A stretch of DNA of 64,000 nucleotides, from assembly GCA_016521575.1 (NCBI GenBank), contig JAEKDP010000003.1, forward strand, positions 248,001-312,000, written 5' to 3'. Within the stretch, counting starts at the first letter, position 1. Each line of letters starts with the position of its first letter. The translations under genes and the position numbers were made by a program. The notes under the pieces were generated by a model. It had not been told where the DNA came from. It was given only the letters and a program-made list of their open reading frames with translations, and searched no databases. The stretch is from Rhodobacteraceae bacterium F11138 (GTDB taxonomy: Bacteria > Pseudomonadota > Alphaproteobacteria > Rhodobacterales > Rhodobacteraceae). Positions 1 through 8,454 of the stretch are shown piece after piece.

Positions 1-1
1 C

Positions 2-925
2 TGCTTCATCAGCCGGCCCAAGGATCGTGGCATCACATCGATCGGAACGGGATGTCAGGGCATTCTGATCGACAGATGTCAGTTCCTGTCCTCGGAAGAC
101 TCGATCGATGTGCCGTATCGCACCAGTATCGCGGTCAATATCAATGCCAACGACGCAAAACTGCGCAACAACCGGGCAACCCGGTTCAAGCATTTTGCAT
201 TGCTGGGCGGGTCCAACAGCGTGATTCTGGGCAACCATTTCTTCCAGGGTGATGACGTGTCGTCAGGTGTGCGAACGGCTGGGCTGATTATTGCCAGAAA
301 CTTTACCAACACCACGATCACCGGAAACTATATCGACAACTGCACCATCGAATGGACCAATGAGCGGGACCCGACCCCGGATTTCAACACCGGTTTCTCG
401 TTCAGCGCCATGAGCATCACCGACAACATCATGCTGTGCGGCGACGTTGCGCCCTGGTTCAGTTTCATCGTCGTCAAACCGCACGGCACCGGGCATTTCC
501 TGAACGGGGTCACGATCAGCGGCAACAAGTTCCGCAGTGTCAATGGAACCATCGACCGGGTCGAACGCGTGGATACCAGCTTTGCCGATCTGGATTTCGC
601 CCATTCAAAACATCTGACGTTCGAGTCCAATACATTTCATTCGATTTCGAAACAGGCGTTCAACCCTCTGCGGGTACGGCATTCCGAAAATACCACGGCG
701 ACCAACTGGGTGGTCGGGGTGAACGGAGAGCTTCCGTTCGGCGGTCGTGTCCGCAATGTCGATTCCATCGTCGCCATGGGCAAGATCCGCAATGGCAGCT
801 CACAGGCGAACTTTTCGTTGCCCTATGCCGAGACCGAACATGGGGCGCAAAAGGATGAGGTCAAGCTGGTCTGGAATGAACCGGTCCGAGGCGAGATCGC
901 CGTGACCGTTCGAATGGATCAGTGA
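2..925 (+). CDS. Right-handed beta-helix (pectate-lyase-like) protein, C-terminal part
   Basis: The reading frame is open from base 2, so the true start lies upstream and only about 307 residues are visible. The visible part has the repeating short-strand pattern of parallel beta-helix proteins: many ITGN, ITDN and ISGN turns with stacked Asn and Ile residues, as in pectate-lyase-like and GH28-related folds. Such proteins usually bind or cut polysaccharide, or sit at the cell surface. No catalytic residues can be assigned without the N-terminal part. A polyprenyl glycosylphosphotransferase lies 7.5 kb downstream, which hints at an exopolysaccharide context but does not prove it. It converges on the next gene across a strong hairpin terminator. 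The fold is fairly sure; substrate and activity are unknown. Confidence 0.7.
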   Translation, partial: CFISRPKDRGITSIGTGCQGILIDRCQFLSSEDSIDVPYRTSIAVNINANDAKLRNNRATRFKHFALLGGSNSVILGNHFFQGDDVSSGVRTAGLIIARNFTNTTITGNYIDNCTIEWTNERDPTPDFNTGFSFSAMSITDNIMLCGDVAPWFSFIVVKPHGTGHFLNGVTISGNKFRSVNGTIDRVERVDTSFADLDFAHSKHLTFESNTFHSISKQAFNPLRVRHSENTTATNWVVGVNGELPFGGRVRNVDSIVAMGKIRNGSSQANFSLPYAETEHGAQKDEVKLVWNEPVRGEIAVTVRMDQ

Positions 926-962
926 TCCGCGGACGGGAATCCAACCTTGCAATCCGCTCAAC

Positions 963-990
963 AGGGCCACGCATCTATTGCGTGGCCCTT
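963..990. terminator. Bidirectional rho-independent terminator
   Basis: A perfect 10-base stem (AGGGCCACGC with GCGTGGCCCT) has a 7-base loop and is followed by TTGTT. It sits between two convergent genes and can serve both. Confidence 0.75.
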
Positions 991-1017
991 GTTCCATCCC
1001 GGCCTGACGCGCGGCGC

Positions 1018-1683
1018 CTAGAAGTTGCGCCACAACCCCAATGAGATCCCGACGGTCTTCTGGTCGGTGGATCGGCGCTCGAGCGCCACAACCCACGTGC
1101 TTTTCTTGACGTTGAACATGATCCCGGGCGTAAACGACCACCCCAGCGGTCGCCCCGGAACATAGGCCGTTTCCAGTTTTATCAGAGGGCGGACACGCCA
1201 GCCCGAGGACAGCCCGACCACCGCATCCAGCTTGAACGTCGGATCGCTCAGCCCGGCACGCCGCTCATAGGCTGTGTCCAGTCCCATCCAGCCATTGCCC
1301 CACCTTGTTTCGAACCCGCGCCCGGCGGCCAGGGCGATCTTGTACATTGAACCCCAGTCCTGCCGCCAGCGATGCTTGCCCAGACCCAGTTCCACCCCAT
1401 AGCGCGTGCGCCGATCGGTCGGCCCGATTGGCAGTCGAACAAACAGCAGCGCATGGCCGGATTTGCCTCGGGTGTCGTTATAGTCCAGCCCCAGAGTCAG
1501 GCGCGGCATCAGACCGTATTCCGCATAGAACTTGCTTTCGAGATCGGGCAGGGTTTCACGGTTGCCGCGTACAGTCGCGCCAACCGCTGTGAAAGCGGTC
1601 TTATGATCGCGCAACCACGCACCGGCCAGGGCCGGTGAAGCGCAAAACGCACAGAACAACAAGGCAGCGACGGCAAAACGCAT
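1018..1683 (-). CDS. Exported hypothetical protein, probable outer-membrane barrel
   Basis: Encodes 221 residues. The start at 1683 is chosen because GGAGG lies 7 bases upstream and the product then begins directly with a signal peptide (MRFAVAALLF to about residue 20, ending ALA). The mature part alternates polar and apolar residues, is rich in Gly, Tyr, Trp and Arg, and ends in Phe (LGLWRNF). That is the usual ending of an outer-membrane beta-barrel recognised by BamA. I do not recognise a named family, and no enzyme motif is visible. It stands alone between a terminator and the divergently transcribed ParA gene. Confidence 0.7.
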   Translation of the reverse strand: MRFAVAALLFCAFCASPALAGAWLRDHKTAFTAVGATVRGNRETLPDLESKFYAEYGLMPRLTLGLDYNDTRGKSGHALLFVRLPIGPTDRRTRYGVELGLGKHRWRQDWGSMYKIALAAGRGFETRWGNGWMGLDTAYERRAGLSDPTFKLDAVVGLSSGWRVRPLIKLETAYVPGRPLGWSFTPGIMFNVKKSTWVVALERRSTDQKTVGISLGLWRNF

Positions 1684-1824
1684 TGCGCATCCTCCGGCCG
1701 TCAACATCGGTAAACTTGGTTAACCAGGGGTTACTGCCGACCACCGAGTGCCCGCCCGGGTGGATTGGCCGTTGCGCCCCGGTTGCAACCGCGTAAGCTG
1801 TCTTTCGGCACAGACGGAGCTTGC

Positions 1825-2457
1825 ATGGGACATGTCATCACCATCGCGCAGCAAAAAGGCGGCGCCGGCAAAACGACATTGGCGGTGAACCTGGCCGTCG
1901 GCTTTGCCCGTGCCGGTAAATCGGTTGCCCTGATGGACATCGACCCGCAGGGCAGTGCGGGGCGGTGGTTCATGACGCGTCTGGACGTGACCGATGATCC
2001 GGGGCTTGAATTTTCCACGGCCTCGGCCTGGGGGGTCAGCTATGAATGCCGCAAGTTGGTGGACCGCCATGATATCGTCATCGTCGATACTCCGCCCAAG
2101 GCGGACAGCGATCTGCGCCCGGCGCTGCGGGCCGCCGATCTGGTGCTGATCCCGGTGGCAACGTCGCATCTGGATCTGTGGGCGGTCGAAGCGGTGCTGG
2201 ATCTGGCCCGGCGCGAGGATAAACCGGCCCTTATGGTGATGACCCGTGCACGGGCCGGAACGCGCCTGTCTGCCGATGTGGCCGCGAAAGCTGCGGAACT
2301 GGATGCGGATGTGGCCGCTGCGCCCATGACCAATCGCGTTGTCTATGCCGAAACCCTGGGGCAGGGACGTGCCGCGATCGAAGCGCCAAGGAGTCCCGTG
2401 CATGACGAGGTCGCCGCGCTGGTGCAGGAAGTCGAGGCGCGGCTGCGCGCATTGTGA
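1825..2457 (+). CDS. ParA/MinD-family P-loop ATPase
   Basis: Encodes 210 residues. The start at 1825 has an upstream ACGGAGC and puts the ATPase core at residue 1. The deviant Walker A motif KGGAGKTT lies at residues 10-17. A second core motif, [11 protein letters not shown], follows, then the Walker B-like IVIVDTPP. These motifs define the ParA/Soj/MinD family, which positions cargo such as plasmids, chromosomes or protein clusters by ATP-driven dimerisation. No parB gene or parS-like repeat lies next to it, and the short length fits orphan ParA proteins. It is followed 31 bases later by a small monooxygenase-like gene. Family assignment is firm; the cargo is unknown. Confidence 0.9.
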   Translation: MGHVITIAQQKGGAGKTTLAVNLAVGFARAGKSVALMDIDPQGSAGRWFMTRLDVTDDPGLEFSTASAWGVSYECRKLVDRHDIVIVDTPPKADSDLRPALRAADLVLIPVATSHLDLWAVEAVLDLARREDKPALMVMTRARAGTRLSADVAAKAAELDADVAAAPMTNRVVYAETLGQGRAAIEAPRSPVHDEVAALVQEVEARLRAL

Positions 2458-2488
2458 TAGGCTGAGAAGCCAGACAAGGGAGGAGCGC

Positions 2489-2809
2489 ATGCAAACCATC
2501 ACCAATGATCACAGCATCCAGACCGTCATCACCACATTCGAGACGTCACCGGGCACCTGTCAGGACCTGCTGGACGCGCTGACCGACGCCTATGCGGAAT
2601 TCATCAGCAAACAGCCGGGTTTCGTTGCAGCCAGCCTGCATGTGAACGACGCCCAGACCCGGATTGCCAATTACTCACAATGGAAACGGCGCGAGGATTT
2701 TCAGGCGATGCTGCGCAGCGACGAAATGCGCACCCGCAATCGCAAGATCAATGAACTGTGCCGCTCGTTTGAACCGGTGATGTATGATGTGGCGGAAACT
2801 TTCGGCTAG
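2489..2809 (+). CDS. Antibiotic biosynthesis monooxygenase (ABM)-like small protein
   Basis: Encodes 106 residues, starting at 2489 behind a strong AAGGGAGGAG. The pattern of a first strand with TVITTFETSPG, a helix with LLDALTDAYAEFISKQPGFVAASLH, and a later YSQWKRREDFQAM strand-helix is typical of the dimeric alpha/beta barrel ABM fold. Members range from quinol monooxygenases to heme-degrading enzymes and many have no known substrate. No heme-ligand His is evident, so a heme-degrading role is not supported. It probably shares a transcript with the ParA gene just upstream. Confidence 0.65.
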   Translation: MQTITNDHSIQTVITTFETSPGTCQDLLDALTDAYAEFISKQPGFVAASLHVNDAQTRIANYSQWKRREDFQAMLRSDEMRTRNRKINELCRSFEPVMYDVAETFG

Positions 2810-2898
2810 GATCCGCGTTGGGTCATCAGACATGACATGGATCAAGGCACCTTGTCCCGCCCGCGGGCAGGATGGGGGCCTGAGAAGGGAGACTTCCG

Positions 2899-3306
2899 AT
2901 GTATCACAATATTCTCGTTCCGATTTCCTTTGACGCCGAGCGCGACACCACCGGCACCATGAAGCTGGCCGGGCTTCTGGCGACTCCGGATGCCAAGGTC
3001 ACGCTGTTGCATGTGGTGGAACATATCCCCGGTTACGCGATATCCTATATGCCCGCGGACTATCTGCGCGAGGCCCGTCAGGCCATCCAGGTCCAGCTGG
3101 ACGAAATGGCAGCGACCCTGCCCAATGCACAGGGCGTCGTGATCGAAGGCCATTCCGGGCGTTCGATCCTGGATTGGGCGGATGAAAACAAACCTGACCT
3201 GATCATCATCGCCTCGCATCGTCCGGGCATGCAGGATTTGCTGCTGGGCTCGACGGCCTCGCAGGTGGTGCGCCATGCCGCCTGTGCCGTTCATGTGGTG
3301 CGCTGA
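2899..3306 (+). CDS. Universal stress protein, UspA family
   Basis: Encodes 135 residues behind GAAGGGAGAC. The protein is a single Usp domain. The first strand is YHNILVPISF, the middle is VTLLHVVEHIPGY, and the C-terminal nucleotide-binding loop reads SHRPGMQDLLLGSTASQ, close to the G-x2-G-x9-G(S/T) ATP-binding pattern. UspA proteins are cytoplasmic, bind ATP or AMP and accumulate under starvation and other stresses. The gene has its own leader and ends 3 bases from a convergent gene, so it is probably monocistronic. Confidence 0.92.
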   Translation: MYHNILVPISFDAERDTTGTMKLAGLLATPDAKVTLLHVVEHIPGYAISYMPADYLREARQAIQVQLDEMAATLPNAQGVVIEGHSGRSILDWADENKPDLIIIASHRPGMQDLLLGSTASQVVRHAACAVHVVR

Positions 3307-3309
3307 CGG

Positions 3310-3822
3310 TCAGGACCGCAGGAAAACCTTGTTGGAATCCAGCACCTTGGCGATGCGTGAGAAATGATCGCCGCCAGTATCCGGTGTGCGCAGCAGTTGG
3401 GTGCGGGCGGTTTCCAGAGCGGCGGTGAAAGCGGCCTTCGATTGCGGCACCGCGCTGGAATTGATCGCGGTGAATGTCTTGTCCCGGCGGCGCAGGGTGT
3501 CGGCTGCCGAATCGGAATTGGCGCTCAGCACGTTTTGCAAGGTCGCTTCGATGTGCTGCAACGCCTGTTGCGCAGGTAGATAGGCGGGGTTTTCGTCCAG
3601 CCGCCGGGCAGCGTCGCCGTAGTTCTGACGATAGCAATCGTAGCGATAGACCGAATCCAGGCTTTGACACTGGCGCAGCCCGCGTTCCAGCAGACGCACC
3701 ACCTTGTTGGTGGTGTGATCGCTCAACTTTGAGGACGCGCCGCCATATCCCCCATATCCCTGCGCCAAGACCGGTGCGGCGGCGAGCAATAGAATCAAGA
3801 CGGTGCTCAGCAGGCGGGACAT
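3310..3822 (-). CDS. Exported hypothetical protein
   Basis: Encodes 170 residues. I start it at 3822 because the product then opens with a signal peptide (MSRLLSTVLILLLAAAPVLAQ). A Gly/Tyr patch (GYGGYGG) follows. The rest is mainly helical, with four Cys-free amphipathic segments and two conserved-looking Cys in the sequence RQCQSLDSVYRYDC. I do not recognise the family; it looks like a periplasmic helical protein. It converges on the UspA gene with only 3 bases between the stops. Confidence 0.7.
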   Translation of the reverse strand: MSRLLSTVLILLLAAAPVLAQGYGGYGGASSKLSDHTTNKVVRLLERGLRQCQSLDSVYRYDCYRQNYGDAARRLDENPAYLPAQQALQHIEATLQNVLSANSDSAADTLRRRDKTFTAINSSAVPQSKAAFTAALETARTQLLRTPDTGGDHFSRIAKVLDSNKVFLRS

Positions 3823-3982
3823 GGCGGGATTTCCATTTCTTCGGCACGAGCCTAGCGCGTAGGCGACGCCAGAGAAACCGGTTTCGCCGCGCAGGGTTTT
3901 GCCTGCCGGGGTTTTAGGGTGCACTCAACGGGATGTTAACGAAGGCATGGAACCCTGTCTGCAGCCCATCGCGTGATTGTTC

Positions 3983-4537
3983 ATGTTTGTTCCCGTTCTT
4001 CTGTTCCTGATTTCCTTGGCCGGCATGGCCTTTGCGGTTTTGATCCATGGGCTGGTTCCCAGCGATCTGATGCTGATGTCGTCGCTCTGTTTTGTGGCTG
4101 CCGCAGCGTTGGTGCTGTGGGCGGCACTGTTCCCGAAAAAGTCATACATCGTGGTTGACGGATCAAACGTGATGCACTGGCGCGGCGGGAATCCGTCCAT
4201 CACAACCGTGCGCCAAGTGGTGCAGCAGCTGATTGCGCAAGGGTATGCGCCCATGATCTGGTTCGATGCCAATGTGGGGTACAAGATTGGTGACCGATAT
4301 CTGGGGCCAGTTCCGTTGGCCCGTGCGCTGGGTGTGCCTGTGCGTCAGGTCTTTGTCGTGAGCAAAGGCACACCAGCCGATCCCCTGCTGTTAGCGGCGG
4401 CAGAAGAACTGCAAGCCCGCGTCGTCAGCAATGACCAGTTCCGCGACTGGGCGGAAGATTATCCGATGATCAAGGGGAAAGGCTTTTTGATACTCGGCTC
4501 GATGCGGAACGGGAAAGTCGCGCTGAATCTGGAATAG
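3983..4537 (+). CDS. Membrane-anchored NYN/Zc3h12a-type PIN-like ribonuclease
   Basis: Encodes 184 residues. Two hydrophobic segments (about 3-22 and 31-50) tether a C-terminal NYN/PIN-like domain. That domain opens with YIVVDGSNVMHW (Asp59 and Asn62) and continues with WFDAN (Asp95), GTPADPLLL (Asp133) and VSNDQFRDW (Asp151). These acidic residues match the metal-binding cluster of PIN-like RNases of the Zc3h12a/regnase type. Together this implies an inner-membrane RNase with a cytoplasmic active site. The ATG at 3983 has no strong ribosome binding site; a TTG lies two codons upstream. RNA target unknown. It is transcribed alone, facing uvrB. Confidence 0.75.
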   Translation: MFVPVLLFLISLAGMAFAVLIHGLVPSDLMLMSSLCFVAAAALVLWAALFPKKSYIVVDGSNVMHWRGGNPSITTVRQVVQQLIAQGYAPMIWFDANVGYKIGDRYLGPVPLARALGVPVRQVFVVSKGTPADPLLLAAAEELQARVVSNDQFRDWAEDYPMIKGKGFLILGSMRNGKVALNLE

Positions 4538-4579
4538 CACGGCACCCGGCTGCGGTCCGCACCGCCGGAATGCGCCAGA

Positions 4580-6766
4580 TCACCGTCCCCTCTGTTTCAC
4601 ATTCCCGCCCCGCTGCCCCGGACGTCCGGCGGTTGAGCGGCCCCGGGATTTTACCGCCTCCTGACTGGCTTTTTCCACCGCGTATTGCCGCGCCATCGGA
4701 TCGTCCGAGACCAGCAGGTCGACGGATTCCAGCCGTTTGATTTCGTCGCGCAGGCGGGCGGCCTCTTCGAATTCCAGATTTTCGGCCGCCTTGCGCATAT
4801 CTGTGCGCAGCCCGTCAAGGACAGCTTCCAGATTGCCGCCATGCAGCGATTTGTCGACCTTGGCGGTGACACGCGATTGGTCAGTGTCGCCTTGATACAG
4901 CCCGGCCAGCACGTCTTCGACGTTCTTTTTCACCGTCGCCGGCGTGATGCCGTGTTTTTCGTTATAGGCAATCTGACGATCCCGTCGGCGGTTGGTTTCG
5001 TTCAGGGCGCGTTCCATGCTGCCGGTGATCCGGTCGGCATACATGATGACGCGGCCTTCGGCGTTGCGCGCGGCGCGGCCTATGGTCTGAACAAGCGAGG
5101 TTTCGGAGCGCAGGAAACCTTCCTTGTCCGCGTCCAGAATGGCCACCAGACCGCATTCGGGAATATCCAGCCCTTCGCGCAGAAGGTTGATGCCGATCAG
5201 CACGTCAAACGCGCCCAGCCGCAGATCCCGCAGGATCTCGATACGTTCCAGCGTGTCGATGTCGCTGTGCATATAGCGCACCTTGATGCCTTGTTCGTGC
5301 ATGTATTCGGTCAGATCTTCGGCCATGCGTTTGGTCAGGGTGGTGACCAGCGTGCGGAACCCCTGGGCGGTGACGCGGCGCACTTCATCCAGCAGATCGT
5401 CGACCTGCATCTCGACCGGACGGATTTCCACCTGCGGATCCAGCAGACCGGTGGGCCGGATTACCTGTTCGGTGAACACCCCGCCGGCCTGTTCCAGTTC
5501 CCAGTTCTGCGGTGTGGCCGAGACGAACACCGACTGCGGGCGCATGGCGTCCCATTCCTCGAACTTGAGCGGGCGGTTGTCCATGCAGGACGGCAGGCGA
5601 AAGCCGTGCTCGGCCAGGGTGAACTTGCGCCGGTAGTCGCCTTTGTACATGCCGCCGATCTGGGGCACGGACACATGGGATTCATCCGCGAAAACAATGG
5701 CATTGTCGGGGATGAACTCGAACAGTGTCGGGGGCGGCTCGCCCGGGGCGCGGCCGGTCAGATAGCGCGAATAGTTTTCGATGCCATTGCAGAAACCCTG
5801 GGCCTCGATCATCTCCAGATCGAAATTCGTGCGCTGTTCCAGCCGTTGCGCTTCCAGCAGCTTGCCTTCGGACACCAGAAGATCGAGCCGCGCGCGCAGT
5901 TCGGATTTGATGTTGATGACCGCCTGGTTCAGCGTGGGTTTCGGCGTCACATAGTGGCTGTTGGCATAGACCCGGATCTGTTCGAACGTATCGGTCTTTT
6001 CGCCGGTCAGGGGATCGAATTCGGTAATGCTTTCCAGTTCCTCGCCAAAGAAGGACAACCGCCAGGCGCGATCTTCAAGGTGGGCGGGGAAGATTTCCAG
6101 CGAATCGCCGCGCACCCGGAAACTGCCGCGCTGAAAGGCCTGATCGTTGCGTTTGTATTGCTGCTCGACCAGCCCGGCCATGACCTTGCGCTGGTCGTAT
6201 TCCTGGCCGACCTTCAGATCCTGGGTCATCGCGCCATAGGTTTCGACCGACCCGATGCCATAGATGCACGACACCGACGCGACGATAATCACGTCGTCGC
6301 GTTCCAGCAGCGCCCGCGTGGCGGCGTGGCGCATGCGGTCGATCTGTTCGTTGATCTGGCTTTCCTTCTCGATGAACGTGTCGCTGCGCGGAACATAGGC
6401 TTCGGGTTGGTAGTAATCGTAGAAGCTGACGAAATACTCGACGGCGTTGTCCGGAAAAAAGCCTTTGAATTCACCGTACAATTGCGCCGCCAGCGTCTTG
6501 TTCGGGGCCAGGATGATGGCCGGGCGCTGGGTCTCTTCGATCACCTTGGCCATGGTATAGGTCTTGCCGGTGCCGGTGGCGCCCAGCAGAACCTGGTTCT
6601 GTTCGCCGGACAACACACCCTGGGACAGTTCTGCGATGGCGGTGGGCTGATCACCGGCGGGTTCGAAATCGGTCGCCATCACCAGCCGTTTCCCGCCTTC
6701 CAGCTTTTCGCGGGCGGGTGGCGTGTTCAGCATCGGCATGGATTTGTCGGTATGGACGTGGGGCAT
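4580..6766 (-). CDS. uvrB: Excinuclease ABC subunit B
   Basis: Encodes 728 residues. UvrB is the DNA-damage verification helicase-like subunit of nucleotide excision repair, acting with UvrA and UvrC. The start at 6766 ([10 protein letters not shown]) follows GGAG by 6 bases; an in-frame ATG at 6820 would add 18 residues. Visible motifs are Walker A GATGTGKT at 62-69, the beta-hairpin region with YYQPEAYVP, helicase motif DESHVSVPQ, the QTIGRAARN motif VI, and the C-terminal UVR domain ([15 protein letters not shown]) that contacts UvrC. The tail is Arg/Gly-rich. It appears to be a single-gene unit. Confidence 0.98.
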   Translation of the reverse strand: MPHVHTDKSMPMLNTPPAREKLEGGKRLVMATDFEPAGDQPTAIAELSQGVLSGEQNQVLLGATGTGKTYTMAKVIEETQRPAIILAPNKTLAAQLYGEFKGFFPDNAVEYFVSFYDYYQPEAYVPRSDTFIEKESQINEQIDRMRHAATRALLERDDVIIVASVSCIYGIGSVETYGAMTQDLKVGQEYDQRKVMAGLVEQQYKRNDQAFQRGSFRVRGDSLEIFPAHLEDRAWRLSFFGEELESITEFDPLTGEKTDTFEQIRVYANSHYVTPKPTLNQAVINIKSELRARLDLLVSEGKLLEAQRLEQRTNFDLEMIEAQGFCNGIENYSRYLTGRAPGEPPPTLFEFIPDNAIVFADESHVSVPQIGGMYKGDYRRKFTLAEHGFRLPSCMDNRPLKFEEWDAMRPQSVFVSATPQNWELEQAGGVFTEQVIRPTGLLDPQVEIRPVEMQVDDLLDEVRRVTAQGFRTLVTTLTKRMAEDLTEYMHEQGIKVRYMHSDIDTLERIEILRDLRLGAFDVLIGINLLREGLDIPECGLVAILDADKEGFLRSETSLVQTIGRAARNAEGRVIMYADRITGSMERALNETNRRRDRQIAYNEKHGITPATVKKNVEDVLAGLYQGDTDQSRVTAKVDKSLHGGNLEAVLDGLRTDMRKAAENLEFEEAARLRDEIKRLESVDLLVSDDPMARQYAVEKASQEAVKSRGRSTAGRPGQRGGNVKQRGR

Positions 6767-6965
6767 GGGGAACTCCGGCAGCGGAAGTGACAGAGTTGTT
6801 GCCTTTTCGTCCGGGTTCAAGACCTATTGCTGCAAAACGGCTTGTGTGCTGCCGGAAACTGTCATCTGCCCGATGCAAGACGCCCGGTTCGGGCTGGCAA
6901 AACGGACCTTGCCGAAAGGCGTCAAATCCGGGATAAACGGCCGAACGGAAATCAGGAGCCAGCCC

Positions 6966-7277
6966 ATGCGCGCCCGCATCTATCAGCCCGCAAGAACCGC
7001 GATGTCCTCGGGCACTGCGAAGACCCGGAACTGGGTGTTGGATTTCGCCCAGGCCAGCCCGCGGGATGTGGACCCGTTGATGGGTTGGACCTCCAGCGAC
7101 GACACGCAAAGCCAGGTGCGCCTGCAGTTCGACACCCGTGAAGCAGCGCTGGAATACGCCGCAGCGCATGGCATCGATGCACAGGTGTTCGAACCCAAGA
7201 AACGCAAACCCAACGTCCGCCCCGGTGGATACGGTGAAAACTTTGCCACCAATCGGCGCGGTGTCTGGACGCATTGA
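6966..7277 (+). CDS. Complex I accessory subunit, NDUFS4-like (ETC_C1_NDUFA4 family)
   Basis: Encodes 103 residues from an ATG 8 bases after AGGAG. The sequence matches the small accessory subunit of respiratory complex I found in alphaproteobacteria and mitochondria (NDUFS4, 18 kDa). Hallmarks are [16 protein letters not shown] at the N-terminus, W-x-LDF, then [32 protein letters not shown] and a C-terminal basic [12 protein letters not shown] tail. It should bind the peripheral arm near the N-module. The gene stands apart from any nuo operon, which is usual for this subunit. Confidence 0.9.
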   Translation: MRARIYQPARTAMSSGTAKTRNWVLDFAQASPRDVDPLMGWTSSDDTQSQVRLQFDTREAALEYAAAHGIDAQVFEPKKRKPNVRPGGYGENFATNRRGVWTH

Positions 7278-7341
7278 TCGCTGATTGGCCGGGAACGCCC
7301 CGTGCGGTCTTTCATTCAAGCCCGGTCGGGACCCCAATCGC

Positions 7342-8298
7342 ATGACGATAACCCATCTTGTTACCCATTCCGGCGGCTTTCACGCGGATGAGCTGCTGTC
7401 GTCGGTGATCCTGACCCGTCTGTTTCCCGATGCGGTGCTGGTGCGGTCCCGCGATCCGGGCTGGACCGCGCCGGATGCCAGCAGGATCATTTATGATGTG
7501 GGCCGGGCCTATGACGCAGAGGCACAGGTCTTCGACCACCACCAACGTCCCAACCCGCTGCGCGACGATGGCCAGCCGTTCAGCTCTTTCGGGTTGATCT
7601 GGCGTCATTTCGGCGAAAACTATCTGCGCGCGATGGCGGTGCCCGAAACCGATCTCGCAGAGATCCATCAGAGCGTGGACAGAGAATTCGTTCTGCCGGT
7701 CGACTTGCTGGACAATGGCGCGCTTGCCCCGTCCGAGGCCGGGCTGCTTGCGGGCATGACCCTGCCCGTTTTGCTGGAAACCCTCAAACCGGCCTTTGAT
7801 GAGCGTCGGCCCGATGCGGAAGATCAGGCCTTTGCCCAGGCTCTACCCGTCGCCCGTGCCTTTGTCGAAGCGGCGATCAGAACACGGGCGGCCAAACGCA
7901 GGGCAGAAGACACGGTTCTTCAGGCCATCGAATCAGCGGGCAAGTCGCCGGTTCTCGAACTGCCGGCGGGGATGCCGTTCCGGGCCGCCATCGACAAGGC
8001 TGGCGCGGATCATATGCTGTTCGTTGTCCATCCGCGTGGCGATGACTGGGCACTGACGACCATCCGCAAGACCGGCGACAGTTTCGAAAACCGTGCCGAC
8101 CTGCCAGCCTCCTGGGCCGGGCTGACGGATGCAAAGCTGGAACAGGCCTGCGGCGTCAAGGGCGCCACATTCTGCCACAACGCCCGTTTCATCGCAGTGG
8201 CGCGGACGCGGGACGCGATCCTGGAAATGGCTCATCTTGCGGTGAGGCAGGTTTCTTGGAACACGCCGGGGACAGGGATGGGCGGTGACGGCATCTGA
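7342..8298 (+). CDS. MYG1-family DHH-superfamily exonuclease/phosphoesterase
   Basis: Encodes 318 residues. The N-terminal THSGGFHADE (8-17), an Asp-rich YDVGRAYD and a DHH triplet at residues 65-67 (FDHHQRP) are the signature of the MYG1 (UPF0160) branch of the DHH phosphoesterases. Eukaryotic MYG1 is a 3'-5' RNA exonuclease; bacterial members are uncharacterised or described as metal-dependent hydrolases. The C-terminal half ends in GVKGATFCHNARFIA, typical of the family. The ATG at 7342 is chosen because the family begins immediately before this His-containing strand. Confidence 0.88.
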   Translation: MTITHLVTHSGGFHADELLSSVILTRLFPDAVLVRSRDPGWTAPDASRIIYDVGRAYDAEAQVFDHHQRPNPLRDDGQPFSSFGLIWRHFGENYLRAMAVPETDLAEIHQSVDREFVLPVDLLDNGALAPSEAGLLAGMTLPVLLETLKPAFDERRPDAEDQAFAQALPVARAFVEAAIRTRAAKRRAEDTVLQAIESAGKSPVLELPAGMPFRAAIDKAGADHMLFVVHPRGDDWALTTIRKTGDSFENRADLPASWAGLTDAKLEQACGVKGATFCHNARFIAVARTRDAILEMAHLAVRQVSWNTPGTGMGGDGI

Positions 8299-8454
8299 GG
8301 TCGGCAAACCGCCTGTGCGCCGGGATATGGAACGACATTCGTTTCAGGCAGCGCGGTTGCGGGCGCGGTTCAAAAACGCTGGCGGGCTGTACGAACTTAC
8401 CGGGTCTTAACCGATCGGGTGATAGAGCGGGTCAGAACTGCCGGAACTGGACCC

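Noticed and set aside
4685-6790. 701-residue open frame antisense to uvrB
   Set aside because: It lies exactly opposite uvrB, whose motifs are all intact. Long antisense frames are expected in GC-rich genes where stop codons are rare, and the translation shows no family pattern.
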